DNA from: Pseudogracilibacillus auburnensis | GTDB lineage: Bacteria > Bacillota > Bacilli > Bacillales > Amphibacillaceae | Length of the DNA stretch: 64,000 nt | Assembly (NCBI RefSeq): GCF_003201975.1 | Contig: NZ_QJJQ01000001.1 | Span: 186,001 to 250,000, forward strand | Direction of reading: 5' to 3' | Part shown: piece after piece, positions 46,231-54,722 of the stretch | Layout of the letters: every line of letters begins with the position of its first letter | Position numbering within the stretch: the stretch's first letter is position 1 | Notes under the pieces: generated by a model | What the model was told of the DNA's origin: nothing | Databases searched by the model: none | The model's input: only the letters and a program-made list of their open reading frames with translations | Program-made: the position numbers and the translations under genes

Positions 46231-46259
46231 TTGACAAATTAGAAAATAGTTTTTATAAT
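46231..46259 (+). promoter_or_regulatory. Consensus sigma-A promoter of the acyl-CoA/LIV cluster
   Basis: TTGACA (46231-46236) and TATAAT (46254-46259) are 17 bases apart, a perfect match to consensus. The TetR start lies 23 bases after the -10 element, so any TetR operator is probably overlapping. AAAATAGTTT occurs twice (46223-46232 and 46243-46252) around the -35 element. Confidence 0.9.
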
Positions 46260-46281
46260 CAAAATATGAGAGGTGATTCAG

Positions 46282-46866
46282 GTGTCAGAAAAACAAATGA
46301 CAAAAAAAGGTTTAGAGACGAAAAGCAAATTACTAAAAGCTGCTGAAACAGTATTTGGTAAGAATGGATATTATGATGCATCGATCGTTAATATTACACA
46401 GGAAGCAAATGTCGCTAACGGTACATATTATAACTATTTTACGACGAAGAAAGAAATTTTCGAAGAGTTAATTAAGGAATATAGTCGTGATTTACGTTTA
46501 AGTATAAAAAAAGCGATGGAGATGGCAAACAGTCATGAAGATGCACAGCGCAAAGGGTTTGAAGCATTCTTTATTTGGGTGAAAAACAGACCAGATTTAT
46601 ACAGTATTGTTCAACAGGCGGTCGTTGTAGATGAAGAACTTTATCGTTGGTATTATGGTAAGCTTGCCGATGGATTTTATAAAAGTTTAACAGCTGGCGT
46701 AAATGATGGTGAATTTAAAGATCTTCATAAAGAAACAGTTGCTTATAGTTTAATGTCTGTTGGGCAATTTCTCGGTATGAGGTGGATTTATTGGGAAAAA
46801 GAAGACGTTCCAGAAGAAGTATTTGAAGCAGCGATGACGTTGATTTTTGACGGTTTAAAAAAATGA
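46282..46866 (+). CDS. TetR-family transcriptional regulator
   Basis: Repressor of 194 residues. The TetR DNA-binding domain is at 10-57 (KSKLLKAAETVFGKNGYYDASI, then ITQEANVANGTYYNYFTTKKEIF). The C-terminal ligand domain ends in MSVGQFLGMRWIYWEKEDVPEEV, typical of fatty-acid or acyl-CoA-sensing members. GTG 46282 follows GAGAGGTGA. It is the first gene behind a consensus promoter and 17 bases before the acyl-CoA ligase, so it probably represses the whole cluster until an acyl-CoA or substrate binds. Confidence 0.92.
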   Translation: MSEKQMTKKGLETKSKLLKAAETVFGKNGYYDASIVNITQEANVANGTYYNYFTTKKEIFEELIKEYSRDLRLSIKKAMEMANSHEDAQRKGFEAFFIWVKNRPDLYSIVQQAVVVDEELYRWYYGKLADGFYKSLTAGVNDGEFKDLHKETVAYSLMSVGQFLGMRWIYWEKEDVPEEVFEAAMTLIFDGLKK

Positions 46867-46883
46867 TTAAAAGGGTGTTATGA

Positions 46884-48365
46884 ATGGAAGGAATTCATTA
46901 TTGGATTGAAAAAAGGGCACAAACACATCCACATCGTATCGCAATCATTACAGAAACGGAAGAAATTACATATAAACAACTAAACGAGCTCGTAAAACGA
47001 ACAGTAACGTTTTTAACGAAAGAAAAAAATATTGCAAAAGGAGAGCGGATTGCAATTTTATCTCATAATCGCTTAGAGTTTGTCGTTTTGTTATTTGCGA
47101 TTGCAAAGATAGAATGTGTCGCAGTACCGTTAAATGTTCGCTTAAATATGCATGAACTTGCATTTCAATTAAACGACAGTGGGACAAAGTTGTTATTTTT
47201 CGAGCATGAATTCTCGGAAACTAGTAAAGATCTAATAAAAACTGTTGGGCTTGAAACAATACAATTAGAGTCCATTCGTCATTTAATTGATGAAAGCGAT
47301 TTCACATTATCAGTAAATGAAAGTGCTCCCTATATTATTTGTTATACGTCAGGAACGACGGGAAAGCCAAAAGGAGCTGTATTAACACAAAAAAATATGC
47401 ATATTAATGCAATTAACAATGCGATAACGATTGATTTAACATCGTATGATCGTACGATCGTTCTATTGCCTCTTTTTCATATTGGTGGAATTGGATTATT
47501 TGCTTTTCCAACTTTATTTACTGGGGGAACGATTCTGATACTAGGTAAATTTGATCCAAGTAAAGCTTTACAAATGATGGAGAAATATCGCGTTACGGTT
47601 GTGATGGGAGTGCCTGCTATTCATCAAGCATTAATTGAAAGTACCCAATTTGACGAAACAAATCTAGCTTCCGTACGTTGGTTTTATAGTGGTGGTGCAC
47701 CTTGTCCGCATTCTTTGATCAAAGCGTTTTTTGATAAAGGATTTCTCTTTGGGCAAGGATTCGGATTAACAGAAACATCGCCAACCGTATTTTTACTATC
47801 GAGAGAAGATGCCGAAAGAAAAATAGGTTCAGTTGGAAAACCAGTATTATATTGCAATTTTAAAATCATTGATGAAGCTGGAAAGGAAGTGGAAAAAGGA
47901 GTGGTTGGTAACTTAATCGTGTCAGGTGGGAATGTAATGAAAGAGTATTGGAATAATCCTGCTGCAACGAAAGAAGCGTTGCAAAATGGGTGGTTTCATA
48001 CAGGCGATCTAGCTCGGTTAGATGAAGAAGGATTTGTTTATATTGTAGGGCGAAAAAAAGAAATGATTATTTCCGGTGGAGAAAATATTTATCCGCTAGA
48101 AGTCGAGGTTGTGATCAATCAACTTGAAGAAGTGAGTGAAGTAGCTGTTGTTGGTATGTCAGATGAAAGATGGGGAGAGGTACCAATCGCCTTTGTAGCC
48201 GTAAAAAAGGGAGAGATGTTAACAGAAAGAGCAATCCTGACCCATTGTAAAAACTATTTAGGACGTTATAAAGTTCCAAAAAAAGTTATTTTTGTCCAAT
48301 CAATGCCGAGAAATTCAACAGGAAAAATTCAAAAAAGTATTTTATTAACAATCGTAGGTAGGTGA
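46884..48365 (+). CDS. AMP-forming acyl-CoA ligase, first copy
   Basis: Adenylate-forming enzyme of 493 residues that activates a carboxylic acid to its CoA thioester. Motifs: P-loop YTSGTTGKPKGAV, the GFGLTETSPT A5 motif, TGDLARLDEEGFVYIVGRKKEMIISGGENIYPLEVE (A7-A8) and the catalytic Lys in NSTGKIQKS. Length and the His-rich LPLFHIGG motif fit medium- or long-chain or aryl acyl-CoA ligases; substrate unknown. A second ligase of the same type is encoded at 59233-60711. Confidence 0.93.
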   Translation: MEGIHYWIEKRAQTHPHRIAIITETEEITYKQLNELVKRTVTFLTKEKNIAKGERIAILSHNRLEFVVLLFAIAKIECVAVPLNVRLNMHELAFQLNDSGTKLLFFEHEFSETSKDLIKTVGLETIQLESIRHLIDESDFTLSVNESAPYIICYTSGTTGKPKGAVLTQKNMHINAINNAITIDLTSYDRTIVLLPLFHIGGIGLFAFPTLFTGGTILILGKFDPSKALQMMEKYRVTVVMGVPAIHQALIESTQFDETNLASVRWFYSGGAPCPHSLIKAFFDKGFLFGQGFGLTETSPTVFLLSREDAERKIGSVGKPVLYCNFKIIDEAGKEVEKGVVGNLIVSGGNVMKEYWNNPAATKEALQNGWFHTGDLARLDEEGFVYIVGRKKEMIISGGENIYPLEVEVVINQLEEVSEVAVVGMSDERWGEVPIAFVAVKKGEMLTERAILTHCKNYLGRYKVPKKVIFVQSMPRNSTGKIQKSILLTIVGR

Positions 48366-48369
48366 CAGG

Positions 48370-48786
48370 ATGAAACAATTAGCAATTGGACAACGTGCAT
48401 CATGTAGTAAAACGATTACAGAAACAGATCTTGTTATGTATGCGGGTCTTAGCGGTGATTTTAACCCGATTCATATCGATAAAGAATATGCCAAACAAAC
48501 ACGTTTTAAAAAGCGGATTGCACATGGATTATTAACTTCTAGTTTGTTGTCACAATTATTAGGTGTGCACTTACCGGGGAAAGGATCTATTTATATGAAT
48601 CAAACAATTCGTTTTACTGCACCAGTTTTTATTGGAGATACAATTACCGCTACAGGAATTATTAAGGAAATCGATACATTAAAAAATACTGTAACATTAC
48701 TAACTGAATGTCATAACCAAGATAAAGAACTCGTATTAACAGGAAAAGCAAAGATGCTTGTGCCAGGGGGAAAGAAAAATGAATAG
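48370..48786 (+). CDS. MaoC-family (R)-enoyl-CoA hydratase
   Basis: Hot-dog fold hydratase of 138 residues. The catalytic dyad D30 and H35 lies in SGDFNPIHID, the family hallmark. The RIAHGLLTSSLLSQLLG segment is the hydratase 2 helix. It would hydrate enoyl-CoA to (R)-3-hydroxyacyl-CoA, or the reverse. It begins four bases after the ligase stop and overlaps the next gene by eight bases, so the three are translationally linked. Confidence 0.93.
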   Translation: MKQLAIGQRASCSKTITETDLVMYAGLSGDFNPIHIDKEYAKQTRFKKRIAHGLLTSSLLSQLLGVHLPGKGSIYMNQTIRFTAPVFIGDTITATGIIKEIDTLKNTVTLLTECHNQDKELVLTGKAKMLVPGGKKNE

Positions 48787-49789
48787 TACGATTGGAATTG
48801 AACGAACGAGTGCATATTTTCCAGATGGGGTTGAAACAGCTGAACAGTTAGCTGAAAAGACTGGGATACCTGAACAAATAATAATTGAAAAATTCGGACT
48901 CTTCAAAAAGCATGTAGCAGGAAAAGAGATGCATGCGTCCGATCTAGCGATTGAAGCTGCAAGACCAATATTAACTAAGATTGATCCGCTCGCAATTGAT
49001 GTCATTATTTACTTCGGTAGTCCTCATAAAGATTATTATGTATGGTCTGCAGCAGCAAAAATTCAACATGAATTAGGTGCAAAAAATGCGTATGCATTTG
49101 AAATGATGAATGTTAGTTCTTGTTTTCCAATCGCATTAAAAGTTGCAAAAGATATGATAATTGCAGACGAATCAATCGAAAATATTCTACTAGTAGGTGG
49201 CTGTAAAGAATCACAAATAGTCGATTATGATAATCCGAGATCACGATTTATGTTTAATTTTGCAGACGGCGGAGCTGCCGCATTAGTGACGAGAAAAAGT
49301 AGGCAAAGTGAGATTTTAAATAGTGCAATCATAACAGATGGTTCCTTTTATCATGATGTGCTAGTTCCAGCTGGTGGTTCTCAAAACTTTCCAAGTGAAG
49401 AGACAGTGAAAAACAAGCAACATTATATCGATGTGACAGATCCATCAGATATGAAGGCAAGGCTTGATGATGTCTCGATCAAAAACTTTGAACGTGTGAT
49501 AAAAGAAGCAATCGATAAAAGTGGTTTAAAAATGAAAGACGTACAAGTTTTATTACCACTTCATACGAAACGGTCGATGTTTGAAGAGTTACTTAAAATT
49601 GTTGGTTTACAAGAAGAAAATGCGATTTATTTAGATCATCATGGACATATGTCGGCACTTGACCCTTGTATTGGGTTACATTTTGCCGAAAAAAAAGGCA
49701 AGTTAAAAAGAAATAATATTGTTTTAGCTGTCAGTGCTGGAACAGGTTATACGTGGGCAGCTACAGCTATTAAATGGAAGGGGTGGTAA
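48779..49789 (+). CDS. FabH-like 3-oxoacyl synthase III family enzyme, first copy
   Basis: Thiolase-fold condensing enzyme of 336 residues. The nucleophile is C115 in NVSSCFP. The second catalytic residue is probably H262 in LLPLHTKRS, where FabH has PHQAN. The segment HHGHMSALDP aligns with FabH HGNTSAAS, placing H290 at the catalytic Asn. The C-terminal SAGTGYTWAATAIKW matches the FabH end. ATG 48779 follows GGGGG with an A-rich spacer. It could form a C-C bond, cleave a 3-oxoacyl-CoA or transfer an acyl group. A paralogue is at 56566. Confidence 0.87.
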   Translation: MNSTIGIERTSAYFPDGVETAEQLAEKTGIPEQIIIEKFGLFKKHVAGKEMHASDLAIEAARPILTKIDPLAIDVIIYFGSPHKDYYVWSAAAKIQHELGAKNAYAFEMMNVSSCFPIALKVAKDMIIADESIENILLVGGCKESQIVDYDNPRSRFMFNFADGGAAALVTRKSRQSEILNSAIITDGSFYHDVLVPAGGSQNFPSEETVKNKQHYIDVTDPSDMKARLDDVSIKNFERVIKEAIDKSGLKMKDVQVLLPLHTKRSMFEELLKIVGLQEENAIYLDHHGHMSALDPCIGLHFAEKKGKLKRNNIVLAVSAGTGYTWAATAIKWKGW

Positions 49790-49840
49790 TAAGTTAATAG
49801 GAGGAAAACAAATCGTCATGAAGGAAAAGGGGGAAATAAA

Positions 49841-51073
49841 ATGAGGAAAAAATTATTCGGTTTATTAATGTTTGTCATCCTGTTGCTTATTGTGTCAGCT
49901 TGTGGAGATTCGACAGATAGCAGCAGTGAAGACAATAAAGGGGAAAAGGGACATGAGTCAGCAGATGGTGAGACGATCAAAATCGGTGTGCTTGCATCAT
50001 TAACAGGGGCACTTGAATCGTATGGAAAACAGACGAAACAAGGATTTGAATTAGGGCTAGATTACGCGACAGATGGAACGATGGAAGTTGCGGGAAATAA
50101 AATTGAAGTTATTTTTGAAGATACAGAAACAAAACCAGAGGTCGCGGTTCAGAAGGCGACAAAATTGCTCGAAGACGACGGTGTTGACTTTTTAGTCGGT
50201 TCTTCAAGCTCAGGAGATACGTTAGCTGTTTTACCACTTGCAGAAGAATATGAAAAAATAATGGTCGTTGAACCCGCTGTAGCCGATAGTATTACTGGTG
50301 AAGAATTTAATCCGTACATTTTTAGAACAGGACGCAATTCTTCTCAGGATGCTGTTGCTGGTGCAGCAGCGATTGCAGAACCTGGTGTGAAGATAGCGAC
50401 ATTTGCTCCAGATTATTCATTTGGTTGGGATGGAATTGCTGCCTTTAAACAAGCCGCGGAAGCGCTTGGGGCGGAAATTGTTTTAGAAGAATATGCAGAT
50501 CCCGAAGCAACAGATTTTACGTCTCATTTGCAAAAAATTATTGAAGCAAATCCAGATTATCTTTATGTCGTATGGGCGGGAGCAAATACTCCATGGAATC
50601 AAATTGAAGATGTAAAGATTCAAGATAAAGGTATTCAGATTTCAACAGGAGTAGCTGATATTGCTACATTACCAACATTACAAGGACTTGTTGGAATGGA
50701 AGGATTTACGGTTTATCATTACACTTTGCCAGATAATAAAGTAAATGATTGGTTGATTGCAGAACATGAAAAGCAATTTAATGAAGTACCTGATTTATTC
50801 ACACCAGGTGGGATGACAGCAGCGATTGCTATAGTGGAAGCTTTAAAAAATACCGATGGAAATGTAGACGCAACTACTTTAATTGAAGTGATGGAAGGAA
50901 TGTCTTTTGAAACGCCAAAAGGTACGATGACATTTCGAGAGGAAGACCATCAAGCTTTACAATCACTTTACTCGGTAACATTAGAAAAACAAGAAGGGAT
51001 AGATCATCCTGTTCCAATTTTAATAAGGGAGTTATCACCAGAAGAAACAGCTCCACCAATTATGAACGATTAA
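49841..51073 (+). CDS. LIV-type ABC transporter substrate-binding lipoprotein, first copy
   Basis: Type I receptor of 410 residues (Peripla_BP_6), lipid-anchored at C21 in VSAC. A short acidic linker precedes IKIGVLASLTGALESYGKQ, the usual first strand of the LivJ/amide-urea class. The gene starts at ATG 49841 behind a purine-rich site. Its TAA stop forms part of the left end of repeat element C. The second copy at 51785 is nearly the same protein, differing mainly in the signal, the linker and scattered surface positions. Ligand unknown, probably a carboxylate matching the ligases. Confidence 0.93.
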   Translation: MRKKLFGLLMFVILLLIVSACGDSTDSSSEDNKGEKGHESADGETIKIGVLASLTGALESYGKQTKQGFELGLDYATDGTMEVAGNKIEVIFEDTETKPEVAVQKATKLLEDDGVDFLVGSSSSGDTLAVLPLAEEYEKIMVVEPAVADSITGEEFNPYIFRTGRNSSQDAVAGAAAIAEPGVKIATFAPDYSFGWDGIAAFKQAAEALGAEIVLEEYADPEATDFTSHLQKIIEANPDYLYVVWAGANTPWNQIEDVKIQDKGIQISTGVADIATLPTLQGLVGMEGFTVYHYTLPDNKVNDWLIAEHEKQFNEVPDLFTPGGMTAAIAIVEALKNTDGNVDATTLIEVMEGMSFETPKGTMTFREEDHQALQSLYSVTLEKQEGIDHPVPILIRELSPEETAPPIMND

Positions 51074-51645
51074 TTAGGGTTGACTGAACAAACAAAAATT
51101 CCATCTAAATCAATAGTTTGTACTCGTTTTTGTAGATATAAAGTGCAAGGTAATTTAGGAGGAACCGAACGAGAGCAAGTCAATGAACAGTTTGTGCACA
51201 AAGTCACTAGATCATGATGATGAAGGGTATTTCCAGGATAAATTGGAGTAATGTTGAACGTAATAGAAGTGCAAAGGGTTTGACTGTTAGACCAAAAAAA
51301 CTTTGCACATAAGTGGATGCTAGAATCTTATTGAAATGAACTACTCTAGTTGACTGGAGCGAAAAGTGACTGATTCCAGCGGGAAAAGCGCGAGTCTGAA
51401 GACTCCGCAGGAAGTGGTTTTCTTCCGAGGCGGGTTAAGTACGCGACGTCCATGGGACTCCGCTAAATGCTCATCCCACCGAAAAGCACTGTCGCAACAC
51501 CCGCACGTCCTGCGACTGCGCTTACTCGTCGCAATAAACATTGTGCGTCGGAGGCTGAAGCCGTGCCCGGGGAAAGCATGTCACATTTCGTGGAAGACAA
51601 CGGTAGGATGGAACCTATTTTAGTTGTTCAGTAATTCCTAATTAA
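51070..51645 (+). repeat. MITE-like intergenic element, copy C
   Basis: About 575 bp between two paralogous receptor genes. Terminal inverted repeats: TTAATTAGGGTTGACTGAAC on the left and the complement of GTTCAGTAATTCCTAATTAA on the right. The interior matches copies A and B (AAATTCCATCTAAATCAATAG, GTTAAGTACGCGACGTCC, CACATTTCGTGGAAGACAAC). The TAA of the upstream gene is within the left end. Confidence 0.78.
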
Positions 51646-51749
51646 ATTGCATAAATGAAGCGGATTCCCTAAAGATTGATCACGCTACACTAATCTAGGA
51701 TATTCACACTTTGTAACTCATTTGTAACTGCTGTCTTGTACATTAAATG

Positions 51750-51763
51750 TGTAAGCGTTATCA
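51750..51763 (+). promoter_or_regulatory. CcpA cre site upstream of the second LIV receptor gene
   Basis: TGTAAGCGTTATCA matches the Bacillus cre consensus TGWAANCGNTNWCA at every position and lies 22 bases before the GTG start at 51785. It implies glucose repression of the second receptor and perhaps of the transport genes behind it. Confidence 0.65.
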
Positions 51764-51784
51764 AACTTAGGGGAGGAATGATCC

Positions 51785-53020
51785 GTGAGGAAGAGATTAT
51801 TGTTTTTATTTATGCTAAGTTTCTTACTCGTCCTTGTTGCATGTAGTGATACGACAAGTTCTGATCAAGAGACGGAAACAAATACGGATGAAGAAGCAGC
51901 TACTGAAACAGATGGAACGATTAAAATTGGGGTGCTTGCATCATTAACAGGAGCACTTGAATCGTATGGAAAACAGACACAACAAGGGTTTGAACTCGGA
52001 TTAGAATATGCCACGGATGGAACGATGGAAGTTGCAGGAAATAAAATTGAAGTTGTCTTTGAAGATACAGAAACAAAACCAGAGGTCGCGGTTCAGAAGG
52101 CGACAAAATTGCTCGAAGACGACGATGTTGATTTTTTAGTCGGTTCTTCAAGTTCAGGAGATACGTTAGCTGTTTTACCACTTGCAGAAGAATATGAAAA
52201 AATCATGGTCGTTGAACCCGCCGTAGCCGATAGCATTACTGGTGAAGAATTTAACCCGTACATTTTTAGAACAGCACGTAATTCTTCGCAAGATGCAGTT
52301 GCTGGTGCGGCAGCGATTGCAGGACCAGGTGTAAAAATTGCAACATTCGCTCCAGATTATTCTTTTGGGTGGGATGGGATTGAAGCATTTAAAGATGCGG
52401 CCGAAACGCTCGGTGCGGAAATTGTAGTGGAAGAGTATGCAGATCCTGAAGCGACAGATTTCACTTCTCATTTGCAAAAGATTATTGAAGCACAACCAGA
52501 TTATTTATTCGTCGTTTGGGCTGGAGCAAATTCTCCTTGGAACCAAATTGCCGATTTGAAAATCCAAGACAAAGGGATCAAAATTTCAACCGGCGCACCC
52601 GATATTCCAGCGTTATCAACGATGGAAGCACTCATAGGAATGGAAGGATTTACAGTCTATTATCATACACTGCCAGATAATGAAATAAACGATTGGTTAG
52701 TAGAAGAACATAAAAAGCGATTTGATGGTGAAGTACCTGACTTATTTACACCAGGTGGAATGACGGCAGCGATTGCAATCGTAGAAGCATTGAAGCAATC
52801 TGAAGGAGATGTTGATGCAAATAAGTTAATTGACTTGATGGAAGGGATGACTTTTGAAACACCAAAAGGAACGATGACCTTTAGAGAAGAGGATCATCAA
52901 GCATTACAAACACTTTACTCGATAAAGTTGGAAGAACAAGATGGTGTACCTTACCCCGTTCCAGTGTTAATAAGAGAACTTACACCTGATGAAACCGCAC
53001 CACCGATTATGAATGATTGA
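51785..53020 (+). CDS. LIV-type ABC transporter substrate-binding lipoprotein, second copy
   Basis: Receptor of 411 residues, lipid-anchored at C20 in LVAC, with an acidic Glu/Thr-rich linker and a Peripla_BP_6 domain almost identical to that of the first copy. GTG 51785 follows GGGGAGG. It has its own upstream region with a perfect cre site and is followed by three hairpins before the ATPase genes, so it is probably the copy matched to the importer. A 67-base stretch (52058-52124) is identical at the DNA level to 50114-50180, indicating recent duplication or gene conversion. Confidence 0.93.
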   Translation: MRKRLLFLFMLSFLLVLVACSDTTSSDQETETNTDEEAATETDGTIKIGVLASLTGALESYGKQTQQGFELGLEYATDGTMEVAGNKIEVVFEDTETKPEVAVQKATKLLEDDDVDFLVGSSSSGDTLAVLPLAEEYEKIMVVEPAVADSITGEEFNPYIFRTARNSSQDAVAGAAAIAGPGVKIATFAPDYSFGWDGIEAFKDAAETLGAEIVVEEYADPEATDFTSHLQKIIEAQPDYLFVVWAGANSPWNQIADLKIQDKGIKISTGAPDIPALSTMEALIGMEGFTVYYHTLPDNEINDWLVEEHKKRFDGEVPDLFTPGGMTAAIAIVEALKQSEGDVDANKLIDLMEGMTFETPKGTMTFREEDHQALQTLYSIKLEEQDGVPYPVPVLIRELTPDETAPPIMND

Positions 53021-53028
53021 TGCAAAAT

Positions 53029-53229
53029 AGGGGTTGCTAAACGATAGCGGGGCAAAGATAACCTCAAGCGGATTGACTTTGGTTGGTTCGCAACCCCTAC
53101 ATAGTGCGTTCAAAGGTCGATGTGTCATTTTTGTTGGACTCTTTGAACAACCTCTACATAGGGAAAATTGTTCAAATGGGCAAATATTCCTATCCAACGT
53201 ACAAACTATTATTTTGTAAGTTGGATAGG
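53029..53229 (+). promoter_or_regulatory. Three successive hairpins between receptor and ATPase genes
   Basis: Inverted repeats AGGGGTTGC/GCAACCCCT (53029-53098), GTTCAAAG/CTTTGAAC (53108-53148) and CCTATCCAAC/GTTGGATAGG (53189-53229). The last extends inward with TACAAA/TTTGTA. None has a strong T tract. They may protect the receptor mRNA or reduce read-through, giving more receptor than membrane components. Confidence 0.6.
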
Positions 53230-53251
53230 GATTAAGGAAGGAGAAGACGAC

Positions 53252-54025
53252 ATGCAGCCAATATTAAAAACAGAAAATGTAACGATTCAATTTGGTGGGC
53301 AAGTAGCAGTAGATCATGTTAGTTGTGAGATTCCTGAAAAACATTTTAAATCAATTATTGGTCCAAATGGGGCAGGAAAAACAACTTTTTTCAATTTACT
53401 AAGTGGAGAACTAAAGCCTACAGAAGGAGATATCTTTTTAAGAGGGGAATCTATTTCCAAGTTATCATCAGTGGAACGAGCGCGAAAAGGAATCGGTAGA
53501 TCTTTTCAAATAACGAACGTATTTCCAAATTTAACCGTACTTGAAAATGTTCGGTTAGCTGTTCAATCACGTGCAGGAATCTGTTATCAAATGTTTCGTT
53601 ATTCTAGCAGTTATAAACAGTTAATTGAGGAAACTGAAAAAATATTATCGGAAGTTATTTTAGTGGATAAAAAAGATGCGATTGCAAGCCAACTTTCTCA
53701 TGGTGAAAAAAGAAAGCTAGAAATTGCCATGCTTATTGCACTTGATTCGACGATATTACTTCTTGACGAACCGACAGCTGGAATGTCTTTAGAAGAAGTA
53801 CCGATTATTTTAGATGTTATTCGAAATATTAAACTTGCAGGAGAAAAAACGATTCTATTAATTGAACATAAAATGGACTTAATTTTAGATTTATCTGACT
53901 CGATCATGGTGTTATTTAATGGTCAGCTTATCGCTGATGGGAGTCCTAAGGAAATTATGAACAATGAAATGGTAGAAAACGCTTATTTAGGAGGACTTTA
54001 CGATGACGACATTATTAAAAGCTGA
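53252..54025 (+). CDS. livG: LIV-type ABC transporter ATP-binding protein LivG
   Basis: First ATPase of the importer, 257 residues. Walker A GPNGAGKTT, the LivG-specific GIGRSFQITNVFPNLTVLENV segment, signature LSHGEKRKLEI and Walker B LLLDEPTAGMS are present. ATG 53252 follows AAGGAAGGAG. A longer frame upstream reads through the hairpin and is rejected. The end overlaps livF by 23 bases. Confidence 0.95.
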   Translation: MQPILKTENVTIQFGGQVAVDHVSCEIPEKHFKSIIGPNGAGKTTFFNLLSGELKPTEGDIFLRGESISKLSSVERARKGIGRSFQITNVFPNLTVLENVRLAVQSRAGICYQMFRYSSSYKQLIEETEKILSEVILVDKKDAIASQLSHGEKRKLEIAMLIALDSTILLLDEPTAGMSLEEVPIILDVIRNIKLAGEKTILLIEHKMDLILDLSDSIMVLFNGQLIADGSPKEIMNNEMVENAYLGGLYDDDIIKS

Positions 54026-54710
54026 AAACCTCCATACGTATATAGGGCAATATCATATTTTACAAGGTGTTTCTTTTGCAGCAACACAGGGAGAAGTAAG
54101 TGTTTTATTAGGAAGAAATGGAGCTGGAAAAACGACTACATTAAAAACAATTATGGGTCTTACCCCTGCTTCAAAAGGTACAGTTATGTTTAAAGGAACC
54201 GAAATTACGAAGAAACCAACATATGAAATTTCTAATCTGCATATCGGATATGTCCCAGAAGATCAAGCCATTTTTGCAGGATTAACCGTTGAAGAAAATA
54301 TGCGGGTGGCCATGAGAAAAGAAGATGACACAACACTCGAAAGACAGGAATATATCTTGTCACTCTTTCCTGATTTAAAGAAATATTGGCATAAAGATGG
54401 TGCATTTCTTTCAGGTGGACAAAAACAGATGCTGGCGATGGCAAGAGCATTTATAAATGAAGGCGAACTTTTGTTAATTGATGAACCGTCAAAAGGTTTA
54501 GCACCAATTGTCATTGAAAAAGTAATGGAAGCGATGACAGAGATGAAGAAAACGACGACAATTGTGCTCGTTGAACAAAACTTTTTAATGGCAAGTAAAA
54601 TCGGTGACACGTATACGTTAATTGATGATGGCAAAACCGTTCATACTGGAACGATGGAAGAACTTATTGCAAATGATGAACTACAACATACATATTTAGG
54701 AATTGGGTAA
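54003..54710 (+). CDS. livF: LIV-type ABC transporter ATP-binding protein LivF
   Basis: Second ATPase, 235 residues. Walker A GRNGAGKTT, the LivF-typical IGYVPEDQAIFAGLTVEENM, signature LSGGQKQML and Walker B LLIDEPSKGLAP. It starts inside the end of livG, so translation is coupled. It partners LivG on the LivH/LivM membrane pair. Confidence 0.95.
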   Translation: MTTLLKAENLHTYIGQYHILQGVSFAATQGEVSVLLGRNGAGKTTTLKTIMGLTPASKGTVMFKGTEITKKPTYEISNLHIGYVPEDQAIFAGLTVEENMRVAMRKEDDTTLERQEYILSLFPDLKKYWHKDGAFLSGGQKQMLAMARAFINEGELLLIDEPSKGLAPIVIEKVMEAMTEMKKTTTIVLVEQNFLMASKIGDTYTLIDDGKTVHTGTMEELIANDELQHTYLGIG

Positions 54711-54722
54711 GGGGGTGTCGTG

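Noticed and set aside
51341-51623. Open frames inside MITE-like element C
   Set aside because: Repeat-derived; copies A and B do not keep the same frames.
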